DNA of 64,000 nt, taken from positions 1,268,001-1,332,000 of the forward strand of contig CP000781.1 in the NCBI GenBank assembly GCA_000017645.1, in the 5' to 3' direction. Under the pieces are notes generated by a model. That model did no database searches, was not told where the DNA came from, and was given only the letters and a program-made list of their open reading frames with translations. Origin of the DNA: Xanthobacter autotrophicus Py2. Its GTDB lineage: Bacteria > Pseudomonadota > Alphaproteobacteria > Rhizobiales > Xanthobacteraceae. Shown piece by piece: positions 1-8,000 of the stretch. The translations under genes and the position numbers were made by a program. Every line of letters starts with the position of its first letter. Position 1 is the stretch's first letter.

Positions 1-1909
1 TCCGCACCGGGGGCTCATGGTCGATGAGGAAGCCGTCGACAACCGCCTCACGATAGGAATAGCGAAAGATCGGCTCGCCGAAGATGTCCGTGGTGTGCAG
101 TGCCGGGGTGGCGGTGAGGCCGATCTTCACCGCGTCGAAATATTCCAGCACGCGCCGATATTTGGATATGTAGTCGGTTTCGTCCCGGAAGCCCAGTTCG
201 GGGTCGGACAGCTCACGATCGAGCAAGTAGCCGCGGTGGCATTCGTCGATGACCATGAGGTCATACTGGTCGATAGGCGGCGCCTCGGACCCGTCCGCCG
301 CGTAGAGCACCCGCTTGACCAGCCCCTGGATGGTGCAGATGTGGACCTTCGTTTCCAGATCGGGTGTCACGTCGTCGAGGCCTTTCAGCCCGAAGATTTC
401 CGCGAACGTCTTACCCGACACAACCTTGGTGGTTGAGAACTCGCCCTCGGTCTGGTGCCCGAGCGCGGAACGGTCCACCACGAAGCAGATGCGGCGGAAG
501 CGCTTGGCCGACAACAGCCGATAGAGCAGGGCAATAGCGAGCTTGGTCTTGCCGGTCCCCGTCGCCATGGCCACCAGCATGGAGCGACGCTCGTTCGCCA
601 GCGCCTCCTCCACCGCCCGGATGGCGCTCTCCTGATAGTGGCGCAGAGGGAAGCCGAAGACGAAGGGCTGAGCATTGAGGGCAGCGTCTGCCGTGTCTTG
701 ATCGACCTCCAGTTGGCCGGTGAGGCCTTCGGGCGTGGGCCAGTCCACCAGGGCACGGCGGTGGTTCGCGCTCCGTCGCGTGTCGCGAAACCAGATGCCG
801 CTCTCGGTCTCGATCTGCTTCAGGTAGGAGCGGCCGTTTGCCGCGAAGACGAATGGCACGCGGTGGTCGTTCCACGGGCCGCCGGCATAAATGAATTCGT
901 CGCCATCGCGGATGCCGATGGAATAGCGCTCGGATTGGTCGATGGCACCCGAGACACTCTTGCGCTGGCGCTTGGCCTCCACCACACCAACGAGAGTGGT
1001 GCCGACAAACAAGGCATAATCAGCCCGTCCGTTTGCAGTCGGCCATTCGGCGATGGCCGTGTTGCGGCCCTTTGCCGGACGAACGCCCGCGCTGTGGCGC
1101 AAGGCCTTCGTATCGGCCTCCCAGCCCCTGTCCCGAAGCTGCTGGTCGATAAGGGCGCGGGTCTCCGCTTCGTCGAGTTCAAGCCGGGCGGCGGCCTCTT
1201 CGCCGCGTTCCACAAGCTCCACTGCCTCTTGTCGCGGGGCGGCCTCGGCTTGCGACTGAAGGCTCGCCAGCTTTTCGGCAATGGCGGTCTTTTGAGCCTC
1301 CGTCTCCTGGGCGAGTTGCTCCCAGGCCGCCCTCTCCTCGGCCTCCCGCCTCAGTCGCTCATCCAGCGTCTCGCGGGCGCGGGCATGCTCTTCGGCCTCC
1401 CGGCGTGCAGCCGCGGCAGCATCTTCGCTTTCGGCCACTCTGCGGCGTAGCGCCTCGATCTCGTCACGCAGGGGCGCCGAGGCATCTGTCGGCTCCGGCG
1501 GAGGCACAAAAGGGCCGGGATTGAAATTGGGCAGCCGCGCGTAGGTGCGGTGGAACCAGACGCCGAGCGAGCGGGCGAGCTTCAGCGCTGTCAGTGCGTC
1601 GGCATGGCCGCCTTTGGCCTCGTGCACGGCGGCGTTGCCCACCTTGCGCAAGGCGTGGAACACATCGGCAACTTCTTTGGGGATGACACGATCGTAGGAT
1701 AGGCGCCTCAGCGTCTCATCGAACGTCTCGCGTTCCCCGCGATAGGCGGCATGACGGGCGGCGATGATCTTGGCTGTCAGCTCGGCGAACTGGCGCAGCT
1801 TCACGATCGACGTAGACGGGTCCTCTCGGAAATAGCGTTCCCCGAGTGCCCCCAAAGCCGACAGCTTGGCGTCGTGCGCGTCGAGAAAGCCGAAGTTGAC
1901 CGAGCCCAT
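1..1909 (-). CDS. hsdR: Type I restriction endonuclease subunit R (HsdR), C-terminus beyond window
   Basis: Motor and nuclease subunit of a type I restriction-modification enzyme, which translocates and cuts unmodified DNA. Reading from the ATG at 1909, about 636 residues are visible and the frame stays open to the window edge, so the C-terminus is missing. The order is an N-terminal DUF4145-like helical region, an Arg/Glu/Ala-rich coiled coil, a nuclease domain ending in VVEAKR (the E-x-K of the PD-ExK fold), then a superfamily 2 helicase with Walker A MATGTGKTK, the DEAH-type box DECHRG and motif III LTATP. A serine recombinase gene lies upstream in the same orientation. Any hsdM and hsdS partners would lie to the left of the window. 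The family call is firm; whether the system is complete cannot be judged here. Confidence 0.9.
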   Translation of the reverse strand, partial: MGSVNFGFLDAHDAKLSALGALGERYFREDPSTSIVKLRQFAELTAKIIAARHAAYRGERETFDETLRRLSYDRVIPKEVADVFHALRKVGNAAVHEAKGGHADALTALKLARSLGVWFHRTYARLPNFNPGPFVPPPEPTDASAPLRDEIEALRRRVAESEDAAAAARREAEEHARARETLDERLRREAEERAAWEQLAQETEAQKTAIAEKLASLQSQAEAAPRQEAVELVERGEEAAARLELDEAETRALIDQQLRDRGWEADTKALRHSAGVRPAKGRNTAIAEWPTANGRADYALFVGTTLVGVVEAKRQRKSVSGAIDQSERYSIGIRDGDEFIYAGGPWNDHRVPFVFAANGRSYLKQIETESGIWFRDTRRSANHRRALVDWPTPEGLTGQLEVDQDTADAALNAQPFVFGFPLRHYQESAIRAVEEALANERRSMLVAMATGTGKTKLAIALLYRLLSAKRFRRICFVVDRSALGHQTEGEFSTTKVVSGKTFAEIFGLKGLDDVTPDLETKVHICTIQGLVKRVLYAADGSEAPPIDQYDLMVIDECHRGYLLDRELSDPELGFRDETDYISKYRRVLEYFDAVKIGLTATPALHTTDIFGEPIFRYSYREAVVDGFLIDHEPPVR

Positions 1910-1966
1910 TCCCCCCTCGCCGGCCGACCATTCGCTGCTCAATCTTCCAGAACGGTAGGGCAATGT

Positions 1967-2605
1967 CTAACGCTGCGGTTGTGTGCTGTCACGGGTGAGA
2001 CGGTCGCTCCCGCTCCCGACCACCCTCTGCACCGCCGACACCCCCACTCCAAGCGTCTTCGCCACCTTCAGCATCCCCATTCCATGCGCCCGAAGCTCCT
2101 TGATCCGAGCCTCGGTCTCGGCCCCCACGGTGGGCCGCCCCAGCTTCTTGCCCTCCGCCTTCGCTCGCGCCAGCCCGGCGTTCACGCGCTCCCGGATCAT
2201 GGCCCGCTCGTACTCGGCGAACACGCCCATCATCTGGAACATGGCCCGGCCGGAGGGCGTGGTGGTGTCGAGGGCTTGCTGGTGCAGGTAGAGGTCGGCG
2301 CCGCGGGCGTGAAGCTCGCCGAGGAAGGCCACGAGGTCCGCCATCGAACGGCCCAGCCGGTCCACCGACCACGCAGCAACCATGTCCACCTCGCGGCGGG
2401 TGACGGCCTTCAGCATGGCGTCGTAGCCGGGGCGCTGGTCGCGGCCCTTGGCGCCGGAGATGCCGGCATCCTCGAACACGGCCACCACCTCCCATCCCGC
2501 CTTTTCCGCCACGGCCCGAAGCTCGCGACGCTGGTTCTCTGTGGTCTGTTCGGAGGTGGAGACGCGCAGGTAGAGGGCGACGCGGCGAGCAGTCTTGCGG
2601 GACAC
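1967..2605 (-). CDS. Serine recombinase / resolvase family protein
   Basis: Small-resolvase-type site-specific recombinase of 212 residues. The catalytic domain starts with LYLRVSTSEQ, giving nucleophile Ser16 beside Arg14. The motif VDRLGRSMADL supplies the conserved Arg83 and Arg86, and the long E helix follows. The C-terminal part (about 150-200) carries a GRPTVG...IKELRAHG helix-turn-helix of the Hin/resolvase type. This architecture forms a covalent serine-DNA intermediate during resolution or inversion. It ends 57 bases upstream of hsdR, in the same direction. An imperfect 20-bp AT-rich palindrome starts 34 bases upstream of its start and could be a crossover or autoregulatory site. It may move the island or invert a local segment such as an hsdS gene outside the window; that role is inference. 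Confidence 0.9.
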   Translation of the reverse strand: MSRKTARRVALYLRVSTSEQTTENQRRELRAVAEKAGWEVVAVFEDAGISGAKGRDQRPGYDAMLKAVTRREVDMVAAWSVDRLGRSMADLVAFLGELHARGADLYLHQQALDTTTPSGRAMFQMMGVFAEYERAMIRERVNAGLARAKAEGKKLGRPTVGAETEARIKELRAHGMGMLKVAKTLGVGVSAVQRVVGSGSDRLTRDSTQPQR

Positions 2606-2638
2606 GGCAGGGGCTCCGGGAAGCTAGTGATGGCCATA

Positions 2639-2658
2639 CCGATAACAATTGTTTACGG
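2639..2658. promoter_or_regulatory. Imperfect 20-bp AT-rich palindrome upstream of recombinase
   Basis: CCGATAACAATTGTTTACGG is symmetric at 8 of 10 base pairs around a central AATT. It begins 34 bases upstream of the recombinase start and is strikingly AT-rich for this region. Serine resolvases commonly bind imperfect palindromes just upstream of their own gene, so it may be a res-type subsite or an autoregulatory operator. There is no direct proof. Confidence 0.4.
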
Positions 2659-2991
2659 AATGAGTCAAGCGCCCTTCGCAAACCTGCATGGATCGGTGCC
2701 TCGGGACCGTGATTTCGGGCGAGGGTTTCGGTATGGCCCCCGAAGAAGCCTTGGCATGTCGCGGAGCATCGAAGAAGCCCAGGGCGGGGCCGCTACACCG
2801 TCAGCTCGCCGGGGTGCACCCCCAATGGCGAGGGGCCACGGGGGGAGCACGGCAAAGCATCGTCGGATTGACTGGCTTTCAGAAATTTCCGCCGGTTTAG
2901 GCTGGAAGGCGTAGGAGCCGCGGAAAACGGGGGTGCGCAGCATCAAGCTTTTGGTGCTGCACGGCTTGCGGCCTGTCGTGTTGACTGCAGG

Positions 2992-3006
2992 TGTTCAAAT
3001 TGAACA
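2992..3006. promoter_or_regulatory. Perfect 15-bp palindrome TGTTCAA-A-TTGAACA
   Basis: Two 7-base arms flank a single central base, 17 bases past the stop of the downstream ParB fragment. The stem is AT-rich with no U-run, so an operator or protein-binding site looks more likely than a terminator. The binding partner is unknown. Confidence 0.4.
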
Positions 3007-3022
3007 GCCGTCGGGAATCCGT

Positions 3023-3463
3023 TCAGAAGTCGGGGTTGTCGTCTTCCTCCGGCTTCCAGGGCTGTGCGTCGGCGACGAGCCTCCGAACCTGTCGTAGGTG
3101 CTCCAACAGGTCCTGGCGTTCCTCCGGCAAGAGCCGCCGGGCTTCCGCGGCTGCCTGATCGAGGCTGGCCTTTGCCCGGGACAGCGGTGTGATTGTGGAC
3201 GGGATATCCCGTGCGCCTCCTGCGTCCGCGATCGGCTCAGTTCCGCCCATGGCCGCGAACACGGACGGGAAGTCCTGCTCCATCCAGTTCCGGATCGTGG
3301 TGTGGCTAACACGGCTCGCGAGGTCGACGGCGATCTCCCGATAGGACCTGAACCGCACGCCGTCACGATGGCGTCCCGAGCCCACATAGGCCTTGAAAAC
3401 CGCCCGCAGCTCTCGGGATTTCAGGGGCAGGCCATGGGTGAGGTCGCCTGCGCGGCGGCCCAC
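3023..3463 (-). CDS. ParB-like protein, C-terminal fragment (frameshifted)
   Basis: An open frame of 146 codons beginning at GTG 3463. Its N-terminus reads LTHGLPLKSRELRAVFKAYV, then SYREIAVDLASRVSHTTIRNW, a clear helix-turn-helix. In ParB-domain proteins of phages and islands a segment of the form ANLxHGLPL directly continues the ParB domain. Here that continuation is in a different frame from the upstream ParB domain, and the two frames overlap by 43 bases. The simplest reading is one ancestral gene broken by a single-base change near 3435-3445, so this may not be translated on its own. A sequencing error or an independent coupled start are alternatives. Confidence 0.6.
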   Translation of the reverse strand: MGRRAGDLTHGLPLKSRELRAVFKAYVGSGRHRDGVRFRSYREIAVDLASRVSHTTIRNWMEQDFPSVFAAMGGTEPIADAGGARDIPSTITPLSRAKASLDQAAAEARRLLPEERQDLLEHLRQVRRLVADAQPWKPEEDDNPDF

Positions 3464-3774
3464 CGTGCCTCCTTCTCGCTCATGTCAGCGACGGAAGCGT
3501 CGATAAAGGTCTCGCCGTTGAGCTTGGCGGCCTCCAGACGGTGCCAGCCGTCTACGAGGTAGAGCGCTCCGTCGATCCGAGCGATGGAGACGGGAGGCAT
3601 GGCACCACCGCCGCGCATGATGCCAGCGTAGCTGCGCACCGTGGCCTCATCGATCCGGACCCGCACTTGCCAGTCAGCACGGGTGATGATGTCGGCGATG
3701 TCGACCAGGGCGTCGGTGGAGGTGCCGGCGGCCTCCGTGGGGAGACCGTCGACGGGAGATTTTGCGTTCGCCAT
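3421..3774 (-). CDS. ParB N-terminal-domain protein, N-terminal fragment (frameshifted)
   Basis: 117 residues from ATG 3774. A ParB/sulfiredoxin-like nuclease-type domain is seen in the segment IRGGG-like MRGGGAMPPVSIARI followed by LYLVDGWHRLEAAKLNG, which matches the conserved G-x-HR-x-A box. The end, EARWAAAQATSPMACP then stop, departs from the family just where ANLTHGLPL would be expected; that sequence exists in the neighbouring frame (3023-3463). Its start lies inside the tail of the RNase H frame. Such proteins in islands bind DNA and often accompany recombinases. I regard this as one half of a frameshifted gene. Confidence 0.65.
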   Translation of the reverse strand: MANAKSPVDGLPTEAAGTSTDALVDIADIITRADWQVRVRIDEATVRSYAGIMRGGGAMPPVSIARIDGALYLVDGWHRLEAAKLNGETFIDASVADMSEKEARWAAAQATSPMACP

Positions 3775-4289
3775 CGCGCCGTTCTTACCAAGCGGCCGAA
3801 CGGAGCGGGCGCTTCGGGTTCGAGGGAGGGTACGCCACCACCGCGACGCACGGAGAGCTTGGCCTTCTCGGCTTCGGCTCGCGCCAGCCGATCGACGGTC
3901 TCGTTCATGGTGTTGCCGGCGTGACCGCGCACCCAGCGGATTTCGGCGAGGGGCCGTTCCACCTTCGCCGCGCTGAGCTGGCGCCAGAGGTCGGCATTGG
4001 CGACGGGCTTGTCCTGTGCGGTCTTCCAGCCACGCCGCTCCCGGGACGCCAGCCAAGTGTTCAAGCCCTTCACGACGTATTCGCTATCGCAGAACAGCAC
4101 GGACGGAACGTCGGCGGGCAGTGCCCCGAGCGCCATGAGAGCGGCCGTCAGTTCCATGCGGTTGTTCGTGGTGTCGGGCGCGAAGCCGGTGAGGGTGCGG
4201 GCGGTGCCGTCGGCGTCGAGGATCACACCCGCCCAGCCGCCCGGGCCGGGATTGCCAAGGCAGGAGCCATCCGTGTGGGCGGCGATCAT
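3552..4289 (-). CDS. rnhA: Ribonuclease HI with abnormal C-terminal tail
   Basis: RNase HI cleaves the RNA strand of RNA-DNA hybrids. All catalytic residues are visible: Asp7 (TDGSCLGNPGPGG), Glu46 (RMELTAA), Asp68 (CDSEYV), His123 (WVRGHAGN) and Asp133 (VDRLAR). The true domain ends near residue 140, but the frame runs to 245 residues. The last 75 or so read through the ParB-like gene in another frame and are Pro/Ser/Arg-rich with no domain character. One frame over there is a TAA just before the ParB ATG (near 3783), so the natural stop was probably lost by a small indel. The ATG at 4289 overlaps the stop of a small upstream frame as ATGA, suggesting coupling. The chromosomal housekeeping rnhA may be elsewhere. 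Confidence 0.8.
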   Translation of the reverse strand: MIAAHTDGSCLGNPGPGGWAGVILDADGTARTLTGFAPDTTNNRMELTAALMALGALPADVPSVLFCDSEYVVKGLNTWLASRERRGWKTAQDKPVANADLWRQLSAAKVERPLAEIRWVRGHAGNTMNETVDRLARAEAEKAKLSVRRGGGVPSLEPEAPAPFGRLVRTARWRTQNLPSTVSPRRPPAPPPTPWSTSPTSSPVLTGKCGSGSMRPRCAATLASCAAVVPCLPSPSLGSTERSTS

Positions 4290-4537
4290 GCCGGGCCTCC
4301 GGTCAGCGCGATGACGGCGGCGAGGCCGTAGGGGCCGAAGAGCACCAGGGCGGGGGGAAGAGCTGAACAGACCGTCCAGGAGGTGAGGGCGTCGCGGATT
4401 TTTTGGCCGAGCACGGCCGGGCGCCGCCGAAGGCCGGCGGACGAAGGATTGGTCAAGGTGAGGTTCCGATAGAGCCGCAGAGCCGGGGCGGTCGAACGTG
4501 GCGACCGGGGGCTCTGCTGCGAGGAAGAGGAGCCCAC
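4286..4537 (-). CDS. Small putative membrane protein (83 aa), unknown function
   Basis: Starts at GTG 4537, five bases after a GAGG sequence, and its TGA overlaps the RNase H ATG as ATGA, typical of translational coupling. The N-terminal half is Ser/Arg-rich and unremarkable. The C-terminal half, LPPALVLFGPYGLAAVIAL, could form one membrane segment. I do not recognise the family. Its coding status rests on the ribosome-binding site and the coupled stop only. Confidence 0.35.
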   Translation of the reverse strand: MGSSSSQQSPRSPRSTAPALRLYRNLTLTNPSSAGLRRRPAVLGQKIRDALTSWTVCSALPPALVLFGPYGLAAVIALTGGPA

Positions 4538-4851
4538 ACCTACCTCGCGATGTTATCTCGCGGACGGTCCGGTATAGGCTAGTGTGGGCCCTAATTACGA
4601 GGCCTCTGGGCTCGCCACAGAGGGGCCACCAGAGTCCGAATTAGCGAGGACACACACGGGATTCAGCCCCACGCAGATGCCGTCAGCGCCTCCCGGAGGC
4701 CACCTGTGGCGGGCGGGTTTGCGATAGGCGAGCTTCTTGAGGCCCGGGTGGTTAGGGGTACACAGATGGGGTACAAAGCGGGGTACGCACCGTCTGTGGC
4801 GCTGCTCGCATCTATTTGATTTGATTGAGAAAATTCAGGCGACATTCGGGT
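4538..4851. other. Gap between tRNA-Ala and the island genes; candidate integration-arm region
   Basis: No supported gene. A 60-codon minus-strand frame (4663-4845) has no domain character. The gap contains three near-regular GGGGTAC repeats (4755-4786) about 65-100 bases from the tRNA 3' end. No tyrosine integrase is present next to the tRNA. Confidence 0.45.
4755..4786. repeat. Three GGGGTAC direct repeats (possible integrase arm-type sites)
   Basis: Copies begin at 4755, 4768 and 4780, so the spacing is 13 and 12 bases, about 65-100 bases from the 3' end of tRNA-Ala(CGC). Short direct repeats at this distance from a tRNA attachment site are typical of the arm-binding sites of tyrosine integrases. 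The integrase gene itself is not visible. Confidence 0.4.
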
Positions 4852-4927
4852 TGGTGGAGCCGAGGGGAATCGAACCCCTGACCTCTGCAGTGCGATTGCA
4901 GCGCTCTCCCATCTGAGCTACGGCCCC
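4852..4927 (-). tRNA. tRNA-Ala (anticodon CGC)
   Basis: 76 bases including an encoded CCA. The 7-bp acceptor stem GGGGCCG/CGGCTCC, D arm GCTC/GAGC, anticodon stem CTGCA/TGCAG with loop ATCGCAC, and T arm AGGGG-TTCGATT-CCCCT all pair. The anticodon CGC reads GCG. The 3' end faces the recombinase/HsdR segment, as expected if that segment integrated at this tRNA. Confidence 0.95.
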
Positions 4928-5028
4928 GATCCGTGGGAGGCGCCATTTATGAGTTGGGGCCCCATGCTGTCAAGCGCCCCGGGGCGCGAAATCCGGGCCA
5001 TTCCTGCGCTGTCCACCATGGCCTTGCC

Positions 5029-8000
5029 TCAGGCCGCCTGTCGTTCGCCGCGCAGCACCACGTAGATGGCGGGGATCACCAGCACCGTCAGCGCCGTGGA
5101 GGAGGCGAGGCCGAACAGCAGCGAGAGGGCGAGGCCCTGGAAGATGGGGTCGGTGAGGATCACCGCCGCCCCGATCATGGCCGCGAGCGCTGTGAGCAGG
5201 ATCGGCTTGAAGCGGATGGCGCCCGCCTCCAGCAGCACGTCCTTGAGCGGGCGGCCCGGCGCGCGGGCGTGGCGGATGAAGTCCACCAGCAGGATGGAAT
5301 TGCGCACGATGATGCCCGCCAGCGCGATGAAGCCGATCATGGACGTGGCCGAGAACGGCGCGCCGAACAGCCAATGTCCCGCCATGATGCCGATGAAGGT
5401 GAGCGGGATCGGCGTCAGGATCACCAGCGGCAGCTTGAACGAGCCGAACTGCGCCACCACCAGGATATAGATGCCGAGGATGGCCACGCCGAACGCCGCG
5501 CCCATGTCGCGGAAGGTCACATAGGTCACCTCCCATTCTCCGTCCCACAGCAGCGTGGGGCGGCTCTCGTCGGTGGGCTGGCCGTGGAGGGTGATCTCAG
5601 GCTTGGGCAGGTCGCCGAAGTCCGCCGCCGCCAGCGCCTTCGACACCGCCAGCATGCCGTAGACGGGGGCCTCGTAGGCCCCGGCGAGGTCGGCGGAGAC
5701 CATTTCGGCGGCGCGGCCATTATGGCGGAAGATGGGGAAGGAGGCCGGCTCGCGCACCACCCGCACCACGTCGCCCAGTTCCACCACGCCGCGCCCGCCG
5801 GGCAGGGCGTTGGCCGGAACCGGGGTGGAGAGGGTGCGCGGGTCCACCGCCTGCTCGCCCTTGGGCAAGGCAAGGCGGATGGGAATGGGCGCGCGCCCGC
5901 CGCCGCGATGGGAATAGCCCAGGGTCGCCCCGGTGAAGACGGAGCGGATGGCGTCGTAAACGTCCGCCTGCTCCACCTTGTAGAATTCGAGGTTGTCCTG
6001 GTCGATGGCAAGGCGCACCCGCTCGCCGGGCGTGCCGAAGCTGTCGTCCACGTCCACGATATAGGGCACGCTCTCGAACGCCGCGCGCACCTTGCGGGCG
6101 ACGGCGCGGCGGGTGTCCGGGTCCGGGCCGTAGATCTCGGCCAGCAGGGTCGCCAGCACCGGCGGGCCGGGAGGCGGCTCCACCACCTTCAGCGCGCTGC
6201 CGGCGGGCAGGGGGATGGCCTTCAGCCGCCGGCGCACGTCGAGGGCGATGGTGTGGCTCGCCCGGCTGCGCGCGCCCTTGGGCTGGAGGGTGATCTCGAT
6301 GTCGCCCTGCCGGGGGGCGGACCTGAGCCCGTAATGGCGCACCAGCCCGTTGAAGTTGAAGGGCGCGGCGGTGCCCGCGTGGGTCTGGAACGCGACCGCT
6401 TCCGGCAGATCGGCCAGCGCGGTCACCATGTCCTGCAGGGTGCGGTTGGTGGTCTCCACCGAGGTGTCGGCGGGCAGGTCGAGGATGACGGCCAGCTCGG
6501 TCTTGTCGTCGAAGGGCAGCAGCTTCACCGTCACGCCGTGGGTGTAGAACAGGCTCAGCGAAGCCAGTGTCGCCACCCCCACCACGGCGAGGAAGGCCCC
6601 CGAGCGCGCCCGCGAGGCGAGGATGGGCGCGGCCACGCGGCGATAGAAGCGCCCCAGCCGCCCGCCATCCGCCGCCTCGGCATGGACGGGGGTGCCGGTG
6701 TCGCGGCCGGCGAGCTTCAGCATCAGCCAGGGGGTGAGCACCACCGCGACGAAGAAGGAAAACACCATGGCCGCCGAGGCATTGGCCGGGATGGGGCTCA
6801 TGTAGGGGCCCATCATGCCTGACACGAACAGCATGGGCAGCAGCGCCGCCACCACAGTCAGCGTCGCCACGATGGTGGGGTTGCCCACCTCCGCCACCGC
6901 ATCGATGGCGGCCTGCGCGCGGGTGCGGCCATCCTTCATGGCCCAGTGCCTGGCGATGTTCTCGATGACGACGATGGCGTCGTCCACCAGGATGCCGATG
7001 GAGAAGATGAGAGCGAACAGGCTCACCCGGTTCAGGGTGTAGCCCATGAGCCGGGCGGCGAAGAGGGTGAGCAGGATGGTGGTGGGGATCACCACCGCCA
7101 CCACCAGCGCCTCGCGCCGGCCGATGGCAAAGCCCACCAGCACCACGATGGACACGGTGGCGAGGCCGAGATGCAGCAGCAGCTCGTTGGCCTTCTCGTT
7201 GGCGCTCTCGCCGTAATTGCGGGTGACCTGCACCTCCACGTCCGCCGGCAGCATGCCGCCATGGGCGGACTCGATCTGGCGCAGGACGGCATCGGCGATC
7301 ACCACCGCATTGGTGCCGGGCCGCTTGGCGATGGCGAGCGACACGGCGGGCCGGCGCGCAAGGCCATCCGCCGTCTTCGCCACATGGAACACGCGGGTCT
7401 CGGCGGTGTCGGTGGCAAGGGTCACCTGAGCCACGTCGCGCACATAGACCGGGCGGCCGTCGCGGGCGGTGACGAGGATGTTGCCGATTTCCGCCGGGGT
7501 CTGGAGCGTCTGGCCGGCGACGAGGGTGCGCTGGGATGCGGCCTCGCGCACTGTGCCGGTGTTGAAGGTGCGGTTGGCGCCTTCGAGCTTGCCGGCGAGC
7601 TGGGCCAGCGTGATGCCATAGAGCGAAAGCCGCTCGGGATCGGGCGCGACGCGGATCTGTTCCGGCTGCTCCCCCACCATGTAGGTGAGGCCGATGTCGG
7701 GAAGCTTGGCGATGTCGGCCTGAAGCTCGCGGGCGACGCGGGTGAGGGCGTTGGCATTCCAGCGCTCCGCCGCCTCGGGCTTGGGGGTCAGGGTGAGGAC
7801 GAGGATGGCCACGTCGTCGATGGAGCGCCCGACAATGAGAGGCTCGGTGATCCCCACGGGGATGCGATCGAGATTGGCCCGCACCTTCTCGTGCACGCGC
7901 AGGATGGCGGCATCCGGACTGGTGCCGGTGAGGAAGCGGGCGGTGACGATGACGCCGTCGTCCTGGGTGGTGGAATAGACGTGCTCCACCCCGTCGATGG

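Larger units (their letters stand above)
2606..3022. other. 417-base gap without a convincing gene
   Basis: No open frame here has recognisable protein features. The gap holds two palindromes, one beside the recombinase start (2639-2658) and one beside the end of the ParB-like gene (2992-3006). The rest is featureless GC-rich sequence. Confidence 0.5.

Noticed and set aside
2665..2946. 93-codon minus-strand frame between recombinase and ParB-like gene
   Set aside because: No domain-like pattern or ribosome-binding site, and overlapping frames look equally random.
4663..4845. 60-codon frame next to tRNA-Ala(CGC), considered as an integrase remnant
   Set aside because: No tyrosine recombinase motif is present in it.
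1..4850. Complete prophage
   Set aside because: No capsid, tail, terminase or lysis genes; only island-type genes are present.
4933..6822. 629-codon plus-strand frame
   Set aside because: Antisense shadow of the RND permease, rich in His, Gly and Arg with no domain; high GC makes such long antisense frames common.
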